DNA of 64,000 nucleotides from UTCHB3 sp002050155 (lineage in GTDB: Bacteria > Bacteroidota > Ignavibacteria > Ignavibacteriales > Ignavibacteriaceae), in contig CP129491.1 in the NCBI GenBank assembly GCA_030584105.1, positions 2,790,001-2,854,000 of the forward strand. The letters are read 5' to 3'. How positions within the stretch are numbered: position 1 is the stretch's first letter; each line of letters opens with the position of its first letter. The notes under the pieces were generated by a model that was given only the letters and a program-made list of their open reading frames with translations, made no database searches and was not told where the DNA came from. Both the position numbers and the translations under genes were made by a program. Positions 25,642-33,686 of the stretch are shown here, piece after piece.

Positions 25642-27498
25642 ATGTACAGGAAGAACCGGGTTTTGAAAGTCTTATTGTTTCTGCTATTGTTCCATACAGT
25701 TTTTGGTTTGGGTGTTCCCACTCCTGCACAATCCTTAAGCTATACAAAGACAGAACCTCCAAACTGGTGGGTGGGGATGAAAAAAAATTCCATTCAACTG
25801 ATGGTTTACGGTGAGGGTCTGTTGGGGGCAACGGTAACATCGGAGAAGCAGGGGGTTAAGGTTAGAGCAGCACAGAGTTTTAACGAGAATTATCTGTTCA
25901 TTGATGTTGAAATAAACCCCGCGGCAAAAGCGGGAGAATACCCAATAGTTGTTAAAAAAGGTGAGGAAAGCTTCACGATCAATTATCCGTTACTTCAAAG
26001 AACGGGTAAAATGCCGCAAGGCTACTCAAATTCGGATGTAATTTATTTAGTGATGCCCGACAGGTTCTGCAACGGCGACACCTCCAACGATTCAGTTGCG
26101 GGGCTTTCCGAAAGTGTTGAAAGAGATTATTTTGACGGGAGACACGGTGGCGACCTTCAGGGAGTGATCGATAAACTTGAGTATATAAAAGAGCTGGGAT
26201 TCACTGCACTTTGGTTAACTCCGGTTGTTGAAAACAACACTTTCAGGAGTTACCACGGCTACGCAGCAACCGATTTCTACACCGTTGACCCCCGTTTGGG
26301 AAGCAATGCACTCTATCAAAAATTGGTTAAAGAAGCCAACAAACTTGGGATTAAAGCTATTTTAGACCATGTTGCAAACCATTTCAGCAAAGATCACCCA
26401 TGGATGAAGAACCTGCCAACACCCGATTGGGTTAACGGCTTAATAAACAATCCCCCACCTCCACACCACGAAAAAGAGGTTTTCTCTGATATTCACGGCG
26501 ACAGTTCAACGATTCAAAGGGTGATTGACGGCTGGTTTACCGATTACATGCCCGATATGAACGAAACCAACCCCTTCGTGGCAAACTACATTATTCAAAA
26601 TACGATTTGGTGGGTTGAGTTTGCCGGACTTGACGCAATAAGAGAGGACACTTACCCCTATAACCACGAAGGCTTTATGGCACAGTGGGCGAGAACTATC
26701 AGAGAAGAGTATCCAAATATTAACATTCTTGCCGAGGTGTGGACAGGTGAACCCGCTTTCCTTTCATATTACCAGCAAGGGAGCAAAACGAGGCAACATT
26801 TCGACAATTACATCACTTCGCTAACTGATTTTGGGCTGCGCGATGCCGTTTATAAGTACCTTGCCGGCGGTGGGAACAATATGTACTCCGTTTACTCGAC
26901 ACTGGCGATGGATAATTTGTATGCTGACGCAAATCAGTTAGTTACTTTCATCGATAACCATGATATTAACCGTGCGATGTACGGTGCTGAGGGAAATGTT
27001 GATAAATTTCTTACAGCTTTTGATTTACTGTTCACCACACGAGGGATACCGCAAGTTTTCTACGGAACTGAAATTGGAATTAGGGGGACTGACCATCACG
27101 GCGAATTAAGGGCGGATTTCCCCGGCGGATGGCGCGAAGATACCCGGAATGCTTTCACTCGCCATGGCAGAAATGAAACCGAAAACCGGATATACGACCA
27201 TATTAAAAAGCTGATTTCGATCAGACTTAACAACCCGGCATTCACGGTCGGTAAACTGATTCACTTTCCGCCTGAACGGAATATTTATGTCTATTTCCGT
27301 GAATTTGAAAGTGAAAGATTCATGGTGGCAATAAACAGCAGCAAAATGAAGTCTTCGGTTGATTTTGGCTTTTATGCTTCGCGACTGAAAGGGGTTACTT
27401 CAGGTGAAGACCTTCTGAACGGAGGTGTTCTTGATGTATCACCTGGGAAAGCACTTGAACTTAACGCTTATTCATCAGTTATTTTGAAGCTGAAATAG
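25642..27498 (+). CDS. Periplasmic alpha-amylase / neopullulanase-like GH13 enzyme
   Basis: Glycoside hydrolase family 13 enzyme, probably cleaving maltodextrins or pullulan in the periplasm (SusA-like role). I chose ATG 25642 because AAGAAAGAG precedes it and MYRKNRVLKVLLFLLLFHTVFG makes a proper signal peptide; upstream in-frame ATGs at 25570 and 25588 would bury it. An N-terminal cyclomaltodextrinase-type beta domain (~30-115) precedes the barrel. GH13 regions: AILDHVANH, GLDAIREDT with nucleophile Asp336, ILAEVWTG with acid Glu365 and FIDNHD with Asp441. A C-terminal beta domain closes the protein. The gene is monocistronic, ending at a bidirectional terminator. Confidence 0.9.
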   Translation: MYRKNRVLKVLLFLLLFHTVFGLGVPTPAQSLSYTKTEPPNWWVGMKKNSIQLMVYGEGLLGATVTSEKQGVKVRAAQSFNENYLFIDVEINPAAKAGEYPIVVKKGEESFTINYPLLQRTGKMPQGYSNSDVIYLVMPDRFCNGDTSNDSVAGLSESVERDYFDGRHGGDLQGVIDKLEYIKELGFTALWLTPVVENNTFRSYHGYAATDFYTVDPRLGSNALYQKLVKEANKLGIKAILDHVANHFSKDHPWMKNLPTPDWVNGLINNPPPPHHEKEVFSDIHGDSSTIQRVIDGWFTDYMPDMNETNPFVANYIIQNTIWWVEFAGLDAIREDTYPYNHEGFMAQWARTIREEYPNINILAEVWTGEPAFLSYYQQGSKTRQHFDNYITSLTDFGLRDAVYKYLAGGGNNMYSVYSTLAMDNLYADANQLVTFIDNHDINRAMYGAEGNVDKFLTAFDLLFTTRGIPQVFYGTEIGIRGTDHHGELRADFPGGWREDTRNAFTRHGRNETENRIYDHIKKLISIRLNNPAFTVGKLIHFPPERNIYVYFREFESERFMVAINSSKMKSSVDFGFYASRLKGVTSGEDLLNGGVLDVSPGKALELNAYSSVILKLK

Positions 27499-27574
27499 CT
27501 CCGGGGGATTAGAGATTGGGGGATTTGTGTGCGAAAAGGTTCGTAGATTGTGATGAACCTAAAAATGTTTAAAC

Positions 27575-27616
27575 AAAAAAAGGCTGTTCCGATTAAAACA
27601 TCAGACAGCCTTTTTT
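27575..27616. terminator. Bidirectional terminator between amylase and TlpA genes
   Basis: 12-bp stem AAAAAAGGCTGT / ACAGCCTTTTTT with an 18-base loop, between two convergent genes. Confidence 0.88.
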
Positions 27617-27704
27617 AAAATCGTTTATTAACGGTAATTAATTGTTCCCAAAAATTCAATTACGGAAATTGGTAGTTCCCAAAAGTTGAAAACAAAAACC
27701 GGAA

Positions 27705-28259
27705 TTAAAGAACTTTCAGTTTATTGATCGCTGTTTCGTAAACTTCTTTATCTACTAAGCCTACATAACTTGCTGTAATATTTCCTTCTTTATCGATAAT
27801 GAATGAAGTGGGGATCGAACTGATTCCTCCGTAAGCGTTAACCACTTCGTTGTTATAGTAAACTACAGGATAGTTTATACCTTTTTCTTTAATAAACCCG
27901 GGGATATCGCCGACTGTTTTTTCGTTATCCACTGAAATGCCGATTATTTCGATATCATCGCCATATCTGTTTTTCAAATCGACCAAATCAGGTATTCCTC
28001 TTCGGCAGGGTGGGCACCAGGTAGCCCAAAAATCGATAATCACAACCTTACCTCTATAGTCAGAAAGTTTAACATCAGCGCCTGTGCTGGTGTTTTTCAG
28101 TGTGAAATCGGGGGCTTTGTGCGTTGAAGCCGTTGTTGCGGAAGCATCGTATTTTTCCGGCTCGCTGTTTTGAGGTTTATTGTCGTTCTGTTGTGCGCAT
28201 GCCGTAAGCAGCAACAATGGGAGTAACATTAGTGACGAAATAACCAGTTTAATTTTCAT
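27705..28259 (-). CDS. TlpA-family thiol-disulfide lipoprotein
   Basis: Membrane-anchored thioredoxin-fold protein that would reduce or isomerise disulfides in the periplasm. I start it at the ATG at 28259, which follows GGAGAAAG; a 12-residue longer form exists upstream. Lipobox LTAC (Cys21), then a short polar linker and a thioredoxin domain: APDFTLKNTSTGADVKLSDY, VVIIDFWATWCPPCRRGIP (Cys82/Cys85), SIPTSFIIDKEGNI with the cis-Pro. Not next to cytochrome-maturation genes, though a tri-haem cytochrome is encoded ~4 kb away. Confidence 0.93.
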   Translation of the reverse strand: MKIKLVISSLMLLPLLLLTACAQQNDNKPQNSEPEKYDASATTASTHKAPDFTLKNTSTGADVKLSDYRGKVVIIDFWATWCPPCRRGIPDLVDLKNRYGDDIEIIGISVDNEKTVGDIPGFIKEKGINYPVVYYNNEVVNAYGGISSIPTSFIIDKEGNITASYVGLVDKEVYETAINKLKVL

Positions 28260-28342
28260 TCTTTCTCCATTTAAATATTTCGTGGTTTGATGCAAAAAAT
28301 CAAAAAAAGATTCATGTTTTTAGGGTTTATTTTTTTCGGCTT

Positions 28343-28444
28343 TCAGTTTTTCATTCCCATGGGGATATTTTTAAGTTACGCTCCGGCGGAATTAAGTATC
28401 AGTTTTTCATTCCCATGGGGATATTTTTAAGTTACGCTCCGGCG
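28343..28444. repeat. 46-bp direct repeat, 56-bp period
   Basis: TCAGTTTTTCATTCCCATGG.. through CTCCGGCG occurs at 28343-28388 and 28399-28444 without mismatch. Each copy contains the palindrome TCCCATGGGGA. The rest of the 28296-28634 gap shows a weak second repeat (AGCAGAATAACGCTTC at ~28514 and ~28578) and no gene. Confidence 0.93.
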
Positions 28445-28634
28445 TAGTTGAGTTTTAATTTTCCATCTCCGCCTGAAAGTGTATCAGAATACTGCCGTAA
28501 TCTTAGAAAGAGAGCAGAATAACGCTTCTCATCCTTCCCCTTTTCAATAGGTACTCTGTAGCGAAGATAAAGAGAACGCAGAATAATGCTTCCCCGCCTG
28601 CCCATCCGGAGGGATAAAGGGACAAATTATAAGA

Positions 28635-28910
28635 TTACATCGGTGGAACCGAATCTTGTTTTGCAGAATCGGCGTGTGCCGTATCCGGTTTAATTAAATC
28701 CATCACTTTTGCAGAGTCAACCCCGTCGGGGTATCTTCCTGTTTGGGTTTCTTTCCCGACATTGTTCAGAATCAGAAAGAAAATCACCACAATTCCGAAG
28801 ATAATACCTTGAATCCAGCCTTTATGTTTTTTATAGTAAACTAACCACTCGGGGTCCGGTTTTTTAGCGGGTCTTTTCCCGATTTTTCGTTCTTTTGGGT
28901 CTTTAGCCAT
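28635..28910 (-). CDS. Small single-pass membrane protein
   Basis: 91 residues: a Lys/Arg-rich cytoplasmic N-terminus (MAKDPKERKIGKRPAKKPDP), one TM helix (~34-52, IQGIIFGIVVIFFLILNNV) and a ~38-residue acidic periplasmic tail. Family not recognised. Divergent from rocD. Confidence 0.65.
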   Translation of the reverse strand: MAKDPKERKIGKRPAKKPDPEWLVYYKKHKGWIQGIIFGIVVIFFLILNNVGKETQTGRYPDGVDSAKVMDLIKPDTAHADSAKQDSVPPM

Positions 28911-29081
28911 TAAGTTCGTTTTCCGAAGTTATAATAATTCAAACCAATAAGATAATAAGTGCGGTGTTGATAAAAGAAGTTAAAAAAAATCTATAGAGAA
29001 TAATCAGCTCTTGAGTGATTCTCAACTCTTTTTGGTAAATTAGTGAACGGGAATTTTTATAAATTTTTGAAAAGGCAGAAA

Positions 29082-30284
29082 ATGAACACGAGAGATTATA
29101 TAGCAATAGAAGAACAATTTGGTGCACATAATTATCATCCGTTGGATGTAGTGGTTGACCACGCCGAGGGCGTATATATGTGGGATGTTGACGGTAAAAA
29201 ATATTTAGACTGTTTAGCCGCCTACTCCGCCGTTAATCAGGGGCATTGTCATCCAAGAATCATTAAAGCATTAAAAGATCAGGCTGAAAAAGTAACATTA
29301 ACATCGCGCGCATTCAGAAACGATCAATTGCCACTTCTGGCGAAAGAACTCTGCGAGCTTACCGGCTACGAAATGATGCTGCCGATGAACTCCGGCGCCG
29401 AAGCCGTTGAAACTGCTCTGAAAGCGGCAAGGAAGTGGGGCGAAAAAGTTAAGGGTGTGCCGCAAGGAAAAGGAAAAATTTTAACCTGCTCTAACAACTT
29501 TGCCGGAAGAACAATTACTATAGTCAGTTTTTCAACCGAAGAACAATACAAAGACGGTTTCGGTCCCTTCACCCCCGGATTTGAGACTGTAGAATACGGA
29601 AACATCGATTCGCTAAAAGCAGCTATTGACGAAAACACCGTAGCATTTTTGATAGAACCAATTCAGGGTGAAGCCGGTATCATAATTCCACCGGATGGTT
29701 ACCTGAAAGAGGCAAAAGAAGTGTGCGAAAAGCACAATGTTCTCTTTATGACCGACGAAATTCAGTCGGGGTTGGGAAGATCGGGTAAGCTTTTTGCATT
29801 CGAGTACGACGGCATCCGCCCCGATGTAGTAATAATAGGAAAGGCACTTTCAGGCGGTTGCTACCCTGTATCCGCAGTGCTTTCTGACAAAGAAGTGCTT
29901 GGCGTATTCAACCCGGGCGACCATGGTTCAACCTTCGGCGGTAACCCACTCGGCGCTGCTATTGCAAGGGAAGCCGTTAAAGTACTGATTGAAGAAAATT
30001 TGGTTGAAAATTCGTTTGAACTGGGTAAATATTTCCGCAGTAAACTCTCAGAAATCCCATCGAAGCATGTAAAAGAGATTCGGGGGAAGGGTTTATTCAT
30101 CGGCATGGAACTTAACGAATCATCCGGCGGCGCCAGAAGATTCTGCGAAGCACTTGCCGAGCGCGGAATACTTTGCAAAGAAACTCACACTCATGTTATC
30201 CGTTTTGCTCCTCCTTTGGTAATCAAGAAAGAGGAGATAGACGAGGCGTTAATTCACATCAAAGATGTGTTGCTGATGGACTAA
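29082..30284 (+). CDS. rocD: Ornithine--oxo-acid transaminase
   Basis: PLP enzyme converting ornithine and 2-oxoglutarate to glutamate semialdehyde and glutamate. The ATG at 29082 gives 400 residues, the usual length; the longer GTG start at 29043 adds 13 residues lacking family similarity. Class III aminotransferase motifs: early NYHPLDVVVDHAEGVYMWDVDGKKYLD (in part), MNSGAEAVETALK, the EPIQGEAG strand, TDEIQSGLGRSG and IIGKALSGGCYP with the PLP Lys254, then HGSTFGGNPL. Ornithine aminotransferase-type spacing. Stands alone, with a 55-base gap to ptsN. Confidence 0.93.
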   Translation: MNTRDYIAIEEQFGAHNYHPLDVVVDHAEGVYMWDVDGKKYLDCLAAYSAVNQGHCHPRIIKALKDQAEKVTLTSRAFRNDQLPLLAKELCELTGYEMMLPMNSGAEAVETALKAARKWGEKVKGVPQGKGKILTCSNNFAGRTITIVSFSTEEQYKDGFGPFTPGFETVEYGNIDSLKAAIDENTVAFLIEPIQGEAGIIIPPDGYLKEAKEVCEKHNVLFMTDEIQSGLGRSGKLFAFEYDGIRPDVVIIGKALSGGCYPVSAVLSDKEVLGVFNPGDHGSTFGGNPLGAAIAREAVKVLIEENLVENSFELGKYFRSKLSEIPSKHVKEIRGKGLFIGMELNESSGGARRFCEALAERGILCKETHTHVIRFAPPLVIKKEEIDEALIHIKDVLLMD

Positions 30285-30339
30285 AGGCGGGTGGCAGATT
30301 GATAAATATTCACATTAAATAAAAGGATCCGGAGAACAA

Positions 30340-30813
30340 ATGAAACTTTCTGATCTGTTAAAGACAGAGTTAATTATACCTGAGCTTACCGGAACGACGA
30401 AAGAAGAGGTGATTAATGAAATGGTTGACCTCTTCGATGATGACCCCCGTGTTGACGATATTCAAAAAGTCCGGACGGCGGTCTTCGAGAGAGAAAAAAT
30501 TATTTCTACCGGAATAGGGAAAAACTTCGCTCTTCCGCACGGTAAAACTGATTCGATCTCGGAAATTTTATGCGCTTTCGGCAAAAGTTCGCGCCCGATT
30601 GAGTATAACTCGCACGACGGTCAGCCCGTTCATTTGGTCTTTTTGCTCGTTGGTAAAGAGAATTTAGTGAGCCTGCACATCAAATTATTAAGCAGGATTT
30701 CACGGATGATGACCAAGGATGAATTCAGAAGAAACCTGATGGAAGCAAAAACTGCCGCAGAGATTCTGGAAATATTCAAGACTGAGGAAGAGACTTATTA
30801 CGATAATCTTTAA
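30340..30813 (+). CDS. ptsN: PTS EIIA-Ntr-like phosphocarrier
   Basis: 157-residue EIIA domain of the fructose/mannitol/Ntr family, with active-site His67 in FALPHGKTD, the STGIGKN loop and VHLVFLLVGKEN. No EIIB or EIIC is nearby, so it is more likely a regulatory PtsN-type protein than part of a sugar transporter. ATG preceded by GATCCGGAGAACAA. Twelve bases separate it from the next gene; the run ptsN-unknown-lgt-rlmB is tightly packed and probably one operon. Confidence 0.85.
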   Translation: MKLSDLLKTELIIPELTGTTKEEVINEMVDLFDDDPRVDDIQKVRTAVFEREKIISTGIGKNFALPHGKTDSISEILCAFGKSSRPIEYNSHDGQPVHLVFLLVGKENLVSLHIKLLSRISRMMTKDEFRRNLMEAKTAAEILEIFKTEEETYYDNL

Positions 30814-30825
30814 GGCAGCCATCCG

Positions 30826-31341
30826 ATGCCGCTGAGACGACAGGAGGGTGTCCCCAAGATACCGAAAACCCGTAAGAAGACTATCGATAAGATGAAAAGC
30901 ACAACCCCGGTTAAAACCGGGGATGTGATCGAATATCGTGCGATGGTTTATTATCATTACGATGAGATAAAGAAGAAACAGTTCTATGTTCTCACCATTA
31001 CTACGGTTAAAGAGTTCGTTTTTCTTAATTATCTGATTTCGGTGGATGTCAGAAAAATAAAAAATGTGATTGATATCAGTCTTCTTGGTTTGAACACGCA
31101 ACAATCTTACTATGTTCAGCCGGGGCCCGCCAGGGTTGATCTCTATTTTGAAGATTTATACGGCGAGCACACTTTTAATGTAATTAAGCAGGATGGCAGT
31201 ATCAACTCTTTTACTGTTGACTTCAACATATACAAAAAAGATATTGCAGTCGTCGGTGAAACTATCCCCGAGAAGAAGAACAACCGACATTTCTGCACCT
31301 TCAGGTTAGCTCCTGAATTAAATACTTTTGAAGAGGTATAA
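30826..31341 (+). CDS. Conserved-looking protein of unknown function between ptsN and lgt
   Basis: 171 residues, soluble, basic N-terminus (MPLRRQEGVPKIPKTRKK) followed by a mixed beta domain (TGDVIEYRAMVYYHYDEIKKKQFYVL.., VDLYFEDLYGEHTFNVIKQDG, KDIAVVGETIPEKKNNRHF). I recognise no family. The start could also be the in-frame ATG at 30892. It is 12 bases from ptsN and six from lgt, so it is very likely translated as part of that operon. Confidence 0.6.
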   Translation: MPLRRQEGVPKIPKTRKKTIDKMKSTTPVKTGDVIEYRAMVYYHYDEIKKKQFYVLTITTVKEFVFLNYLISVDVRKIKNVIDISLLGLNTQQSYYVQPGPARVDLYFEDLYGEHTFNVIKQDGSINSFTVDFNIYKKDIAVVGETIPEKKNNRHFCTFRLAPELNTFEEV

Positions 31342-31347
31342 CCAAAA

Positions 31348-32232
31348 ATGTATCCGGAAATAATTTCAATTGGGCCCTTCACTGTTCACAGCTATGGGTT
31401 GATGCTCGGCATTGCTTTCATCGTTGCGAGCTGGATGTTAACCAAAGAGTTCGAGCGCAGGGGCATTGATACACAATTAGCCACTGAAATTACCCTTTTG
31501 GCAATTGTCTTCGGCGTTATTGGCAGCAAACTTTTCCATCTGTTTGCTAACATGGACGAGTTCTTTAACGACCCGATCGGCGCACTTTTTTCGCCCGGGG
31601 GTCTTACTTTTCACGGTGGACTGCTGCTTGCCATGCTCGCAATTTATATCCGTATGAGGCAGAAAAAGGTTCCGTTTTTATTTATAGCTGACTGTGCAGC
31701 GCCTGCTTTGGCAATTGCTTACGGAATCGGAAGAATTGGCTGCCACCTTGCCGGTGACGGCGACTATGGAATCCCAACCTCACTTCCCTGGGGCACAAAC
31801 TACGAGAACGGCATTGTAAAGCCCTCTTTAATGTTTATGGGTTCTGATATTGCAAAGGGATACCCGAACGGAATTGTGCCCGACAACACCCCGCTGCACC
31901 CGACCCCAATCTACGAATTTTTACTGATGATTGTGCTGATGGCGATTTTACTGCACTTTCGCAAGAAAGACTGGCCTATTGGCAAACTTTTCTCAGTCTA
32001 TTTACTCGGTGCAGGCTTGGAGCGTTTTTCGATCGAATTTATCCGGCTGAACCCGCGGCTTTTGTTCGGATTAAGCGAAGCCCAGTTGGTTGCAGTTGGT
32101 TTGATGGCCGCCGGAGCGTGGGGCTTGTTCTACTACACTTATAAAAACCCGGATAAACCGAGGTTCGTTGTTCCCGATTCGCTTAAGCCAAAGAAAAAAA
32201 CGGGCGAACAGAAAAAGAAAAAAGCAAATTGA
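31348..32232 (+). CDS. lgt: Prolipoprotein diacylglyceryl transferase
   Basis: Integral membrane enzyme that adds diacylglyceryl to the lipobox Cys of prolipoproteins, the first step of lipoprotein maturation. Motifs: SYGLMLGIAF, LTFHGGLLLA, and the signature GRIGCHLAGDGDYG. About seven TM segments. The Lys-rich cytoplasmic tail (KPKKKTGEQKKKKAN) extends the usual C-terminus. At least five predicted lipoproteins in this window are possible substrates. The stop TGA overlaps the TTG start of rlmB by four bases. Confidence 0.95.
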   Translation: MYPEIISIGPFTVHSYGLMLGIAFIVASWMLTKEFERRGIDTQLATEITLLAIVFGVIGSKLFHLFANMDEFFNDPIGALFSPGGLTFHGGLLLAMLAIYIRMRQKKVPFLFIADCAAPALAIAYGIGRIGCHLAGDGDYGIPTSLPWGTNYENGIVKPSLMFMGSDIAKGYPNGIVPDNTPLHPTPIYEFLLMIVLMAILLHFRKKDWPIGKLFSVYLLGAGLERFSIEFIRLNPRLLFGLSEAQLVAVGLMAAGAWGLFYYTYKNPDKPRFVVPDSLKPKKKTGEQKKKKAN

Positions 32233-32969
32233 GCGGAATAATAGTAGTAGCCGGCAGAAAACCGGTGCTCGAGGCGCTGCGTTCAGGTGTTAAGGTAGAG
32301 GCTGTTACTTTTCAAAAGGGAATTAAAGGTGAACTGTTAAACGAGATAAGGGAAACAGCCGGCAGGCTTAAAATTCCCATAACAGAACTTGAAAACAAGA
32401 AATTTTCAGATTTCACCCGCGGTCACGAGCCAACACAGGGGGTTGCCGCGCGGGTACATGCTTTCCGAACCTTACCTTTGCACGAAATTATTAAATTATC
32501 AGGAGGGAAAAACAAACTTCTGTTGGCTTTGGATTCCGTTCAGGATCCTCACAATTTTGGCGCAATAATAAGAAGTGCAGAGTGTGCCGGGGTTGACGGG
32601 ATAATAACCACAAAGCACTCGAGCGCCCCACTTAATATGACGGTATTTAAGACTTCGGCAGGTGCAGCGGTGCACATACCGGTTTGTGAAGTCAGCAATT
32701 TAACCGATGCGATTAAAGAGTGTAAAGAGGCGGGGTTTTGGTCGGTAGGTCTGGCATTGGAAGAAAAGCCTAAGGTTCAGAAAATTGACTACACTTTACC
32801 GCTTCTGATTATAGTCGGGAATGAAGAGAAGGGGTTACGCAGATTAGTTAAGCAAAATTGTGATTTTATTCTGACAATACCAATGATGGGAAATATAGAA
32901 TCGCTGAATGTATCTGTTGCAACGGGGGTTGCTCTTTTTAATGCTTTGCGCGAAAGGGGTGTCTGGTAA
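32229..32969 (+). CDS. rlmB: 23S rRNA (guanosine-2'-O-)-methyltransferase RlmB-like
   Basis: SpoU/TrmH-family methyltransferase with the N-terminal substrate-binding domain (VVAGRKPVLEAL, GVAARVHAF) and the knotted C-terminal domain: LLALDSVQDPHNFGAIIRSAECAGV, IIVGNEEKGLRRLVKQ and IPMMGNIESLNVSVATGVALF. The last is the SAM-binding trefoil-knot motif. It starts with TTG inside a TTGA overlap with lgt, indicating translational coupling. Exact target (G2251 of 23S rRNA or other) is inferred only from family resemblance. Confidence 0.9.
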   Translation: MSGIIVVAGRKPVLEALRSGVKVEAVTFQKGIKGELLNEIRETAGRLKIPITELENKKFSDFTRGHEPTQGVAARVHAFRTLPLHEIIKLSGGKNKLLLALDSVQDPHNFGAIIRSAECAGVDGIITTKHSSAPLNMTVFKTSAGAAVHIPVCEVSNLTDAIKECKEAGFWSVGLALEEKPKVQKIDYTLPLLIIVGNEEKGLRRLVKQNCDFILTIPMMGNIESLNVSVATGVALFNALRERGVW

Positions 32970-33055
32970 AGAAGCTTTAGGTACAAATCTCCGAACGCAC
33001 AGCCGGAAACCTTATACCCGCAGGTGTTTGATAAAAAGGTTTTAGGTGCAAAAGA

Positions 33056-33065
33056 GGGGGGGGGG
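33056..33065. repeat. Run of ten G
   Basis: A (G)10 homopolymer in the gap between rlmB and yjbQ, about 190 bases before the yjbQ start. Such tracts are prone to slippage. Flanking DNA has the degenerate repeat AAGCTTTAGGTACAAA / AAGGTTTTAGGTGCAAA. Confidence 0.9.
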
Positions 33066-33256
33066 ATTTGGGATTTTTTTGTCGAAGTTTTCAGTACCCA
33101 ACACACAATGAAGGCAGCGGGTAACTTCCTGTAAATTAATTAATAATTTTGGGAATTTAACCAATGTTAATGAGAATTAAATTAACGCTTGAAAAAACCC
33201 AAAATTATTATTATCTTTAGAAATAACAAAAATTGATTAAACTTTGGCAGTTTATT

Positions 33257-33682
33257 ATGGCAATTCATTTTCTTACCGGTAAAATAGAGTTTCACACAAA
33301 CGGAGACTCGGAAATAAAAGACCTTACAGCCGATGTTGAAAAGGTTATAGAAGAAAACAATTTTACAGAAGGAAATATTCTCTTGTTTGTTCCCGGTTCA
33401 ACCGCGGCATTAACCACAATTGAATTTGAACCCGGTTTGCTTAAAGACTATCCCGAGTTCATGGAAAGGCTGATCCCTTCCGGGAAAATATATCATCACG
33501 ATATGACCTGGCACGACGGGAACGGCCACTCGCACCTAAGGGCTGCATTGCAGGGTCCTTCGCTACACATCCCGTTCTTAAACGGAAAATTGATACTTGG
33601 TACCTGGCAGCAGATAATCTTCATCGATTTTGATACTCGTCCGCGTGAAAGAACCGTGGTTTACCAGGTGATCGGAGCTTAA
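33257..33682 (+). CDS. YjbQ/UPF0047 family protein (secondary thiamine-phosphate synthase-like)
   Basis: The ATG at 33257 gives 141 residues, matching the family, so the upstream TTG at 33233 is not needed. Family features: EFHTNGDSEIKDLTADVEKVI, GNILLFVPGSTAALTTIEFEPGL, and WHDGNGHSHLRAALQGPSLHIPF, with the conserved His residues, then LILGTWQQIIFIDFD and RERTVVYQVIG. Members complement thiamine-phosphate synthase mutants weakly; the true role is uncertain. The amylase gene begins four bases after the stop. Confidence 0.9.
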   Translation: MAIHFLTGKIEFHTNGDSEIKDLTADVEKVIEENNFTEGNILLFVPGSTAALTTIEFEPGLLKDYPEFMERLIPSGKIYHHDMTWHDGNGHSHLRAALQGPSLHIPFLNGKLILGTWQQIIFIDFDTRPRERTVVYQVIGA

Positions 33683-33686
33683 CTTA

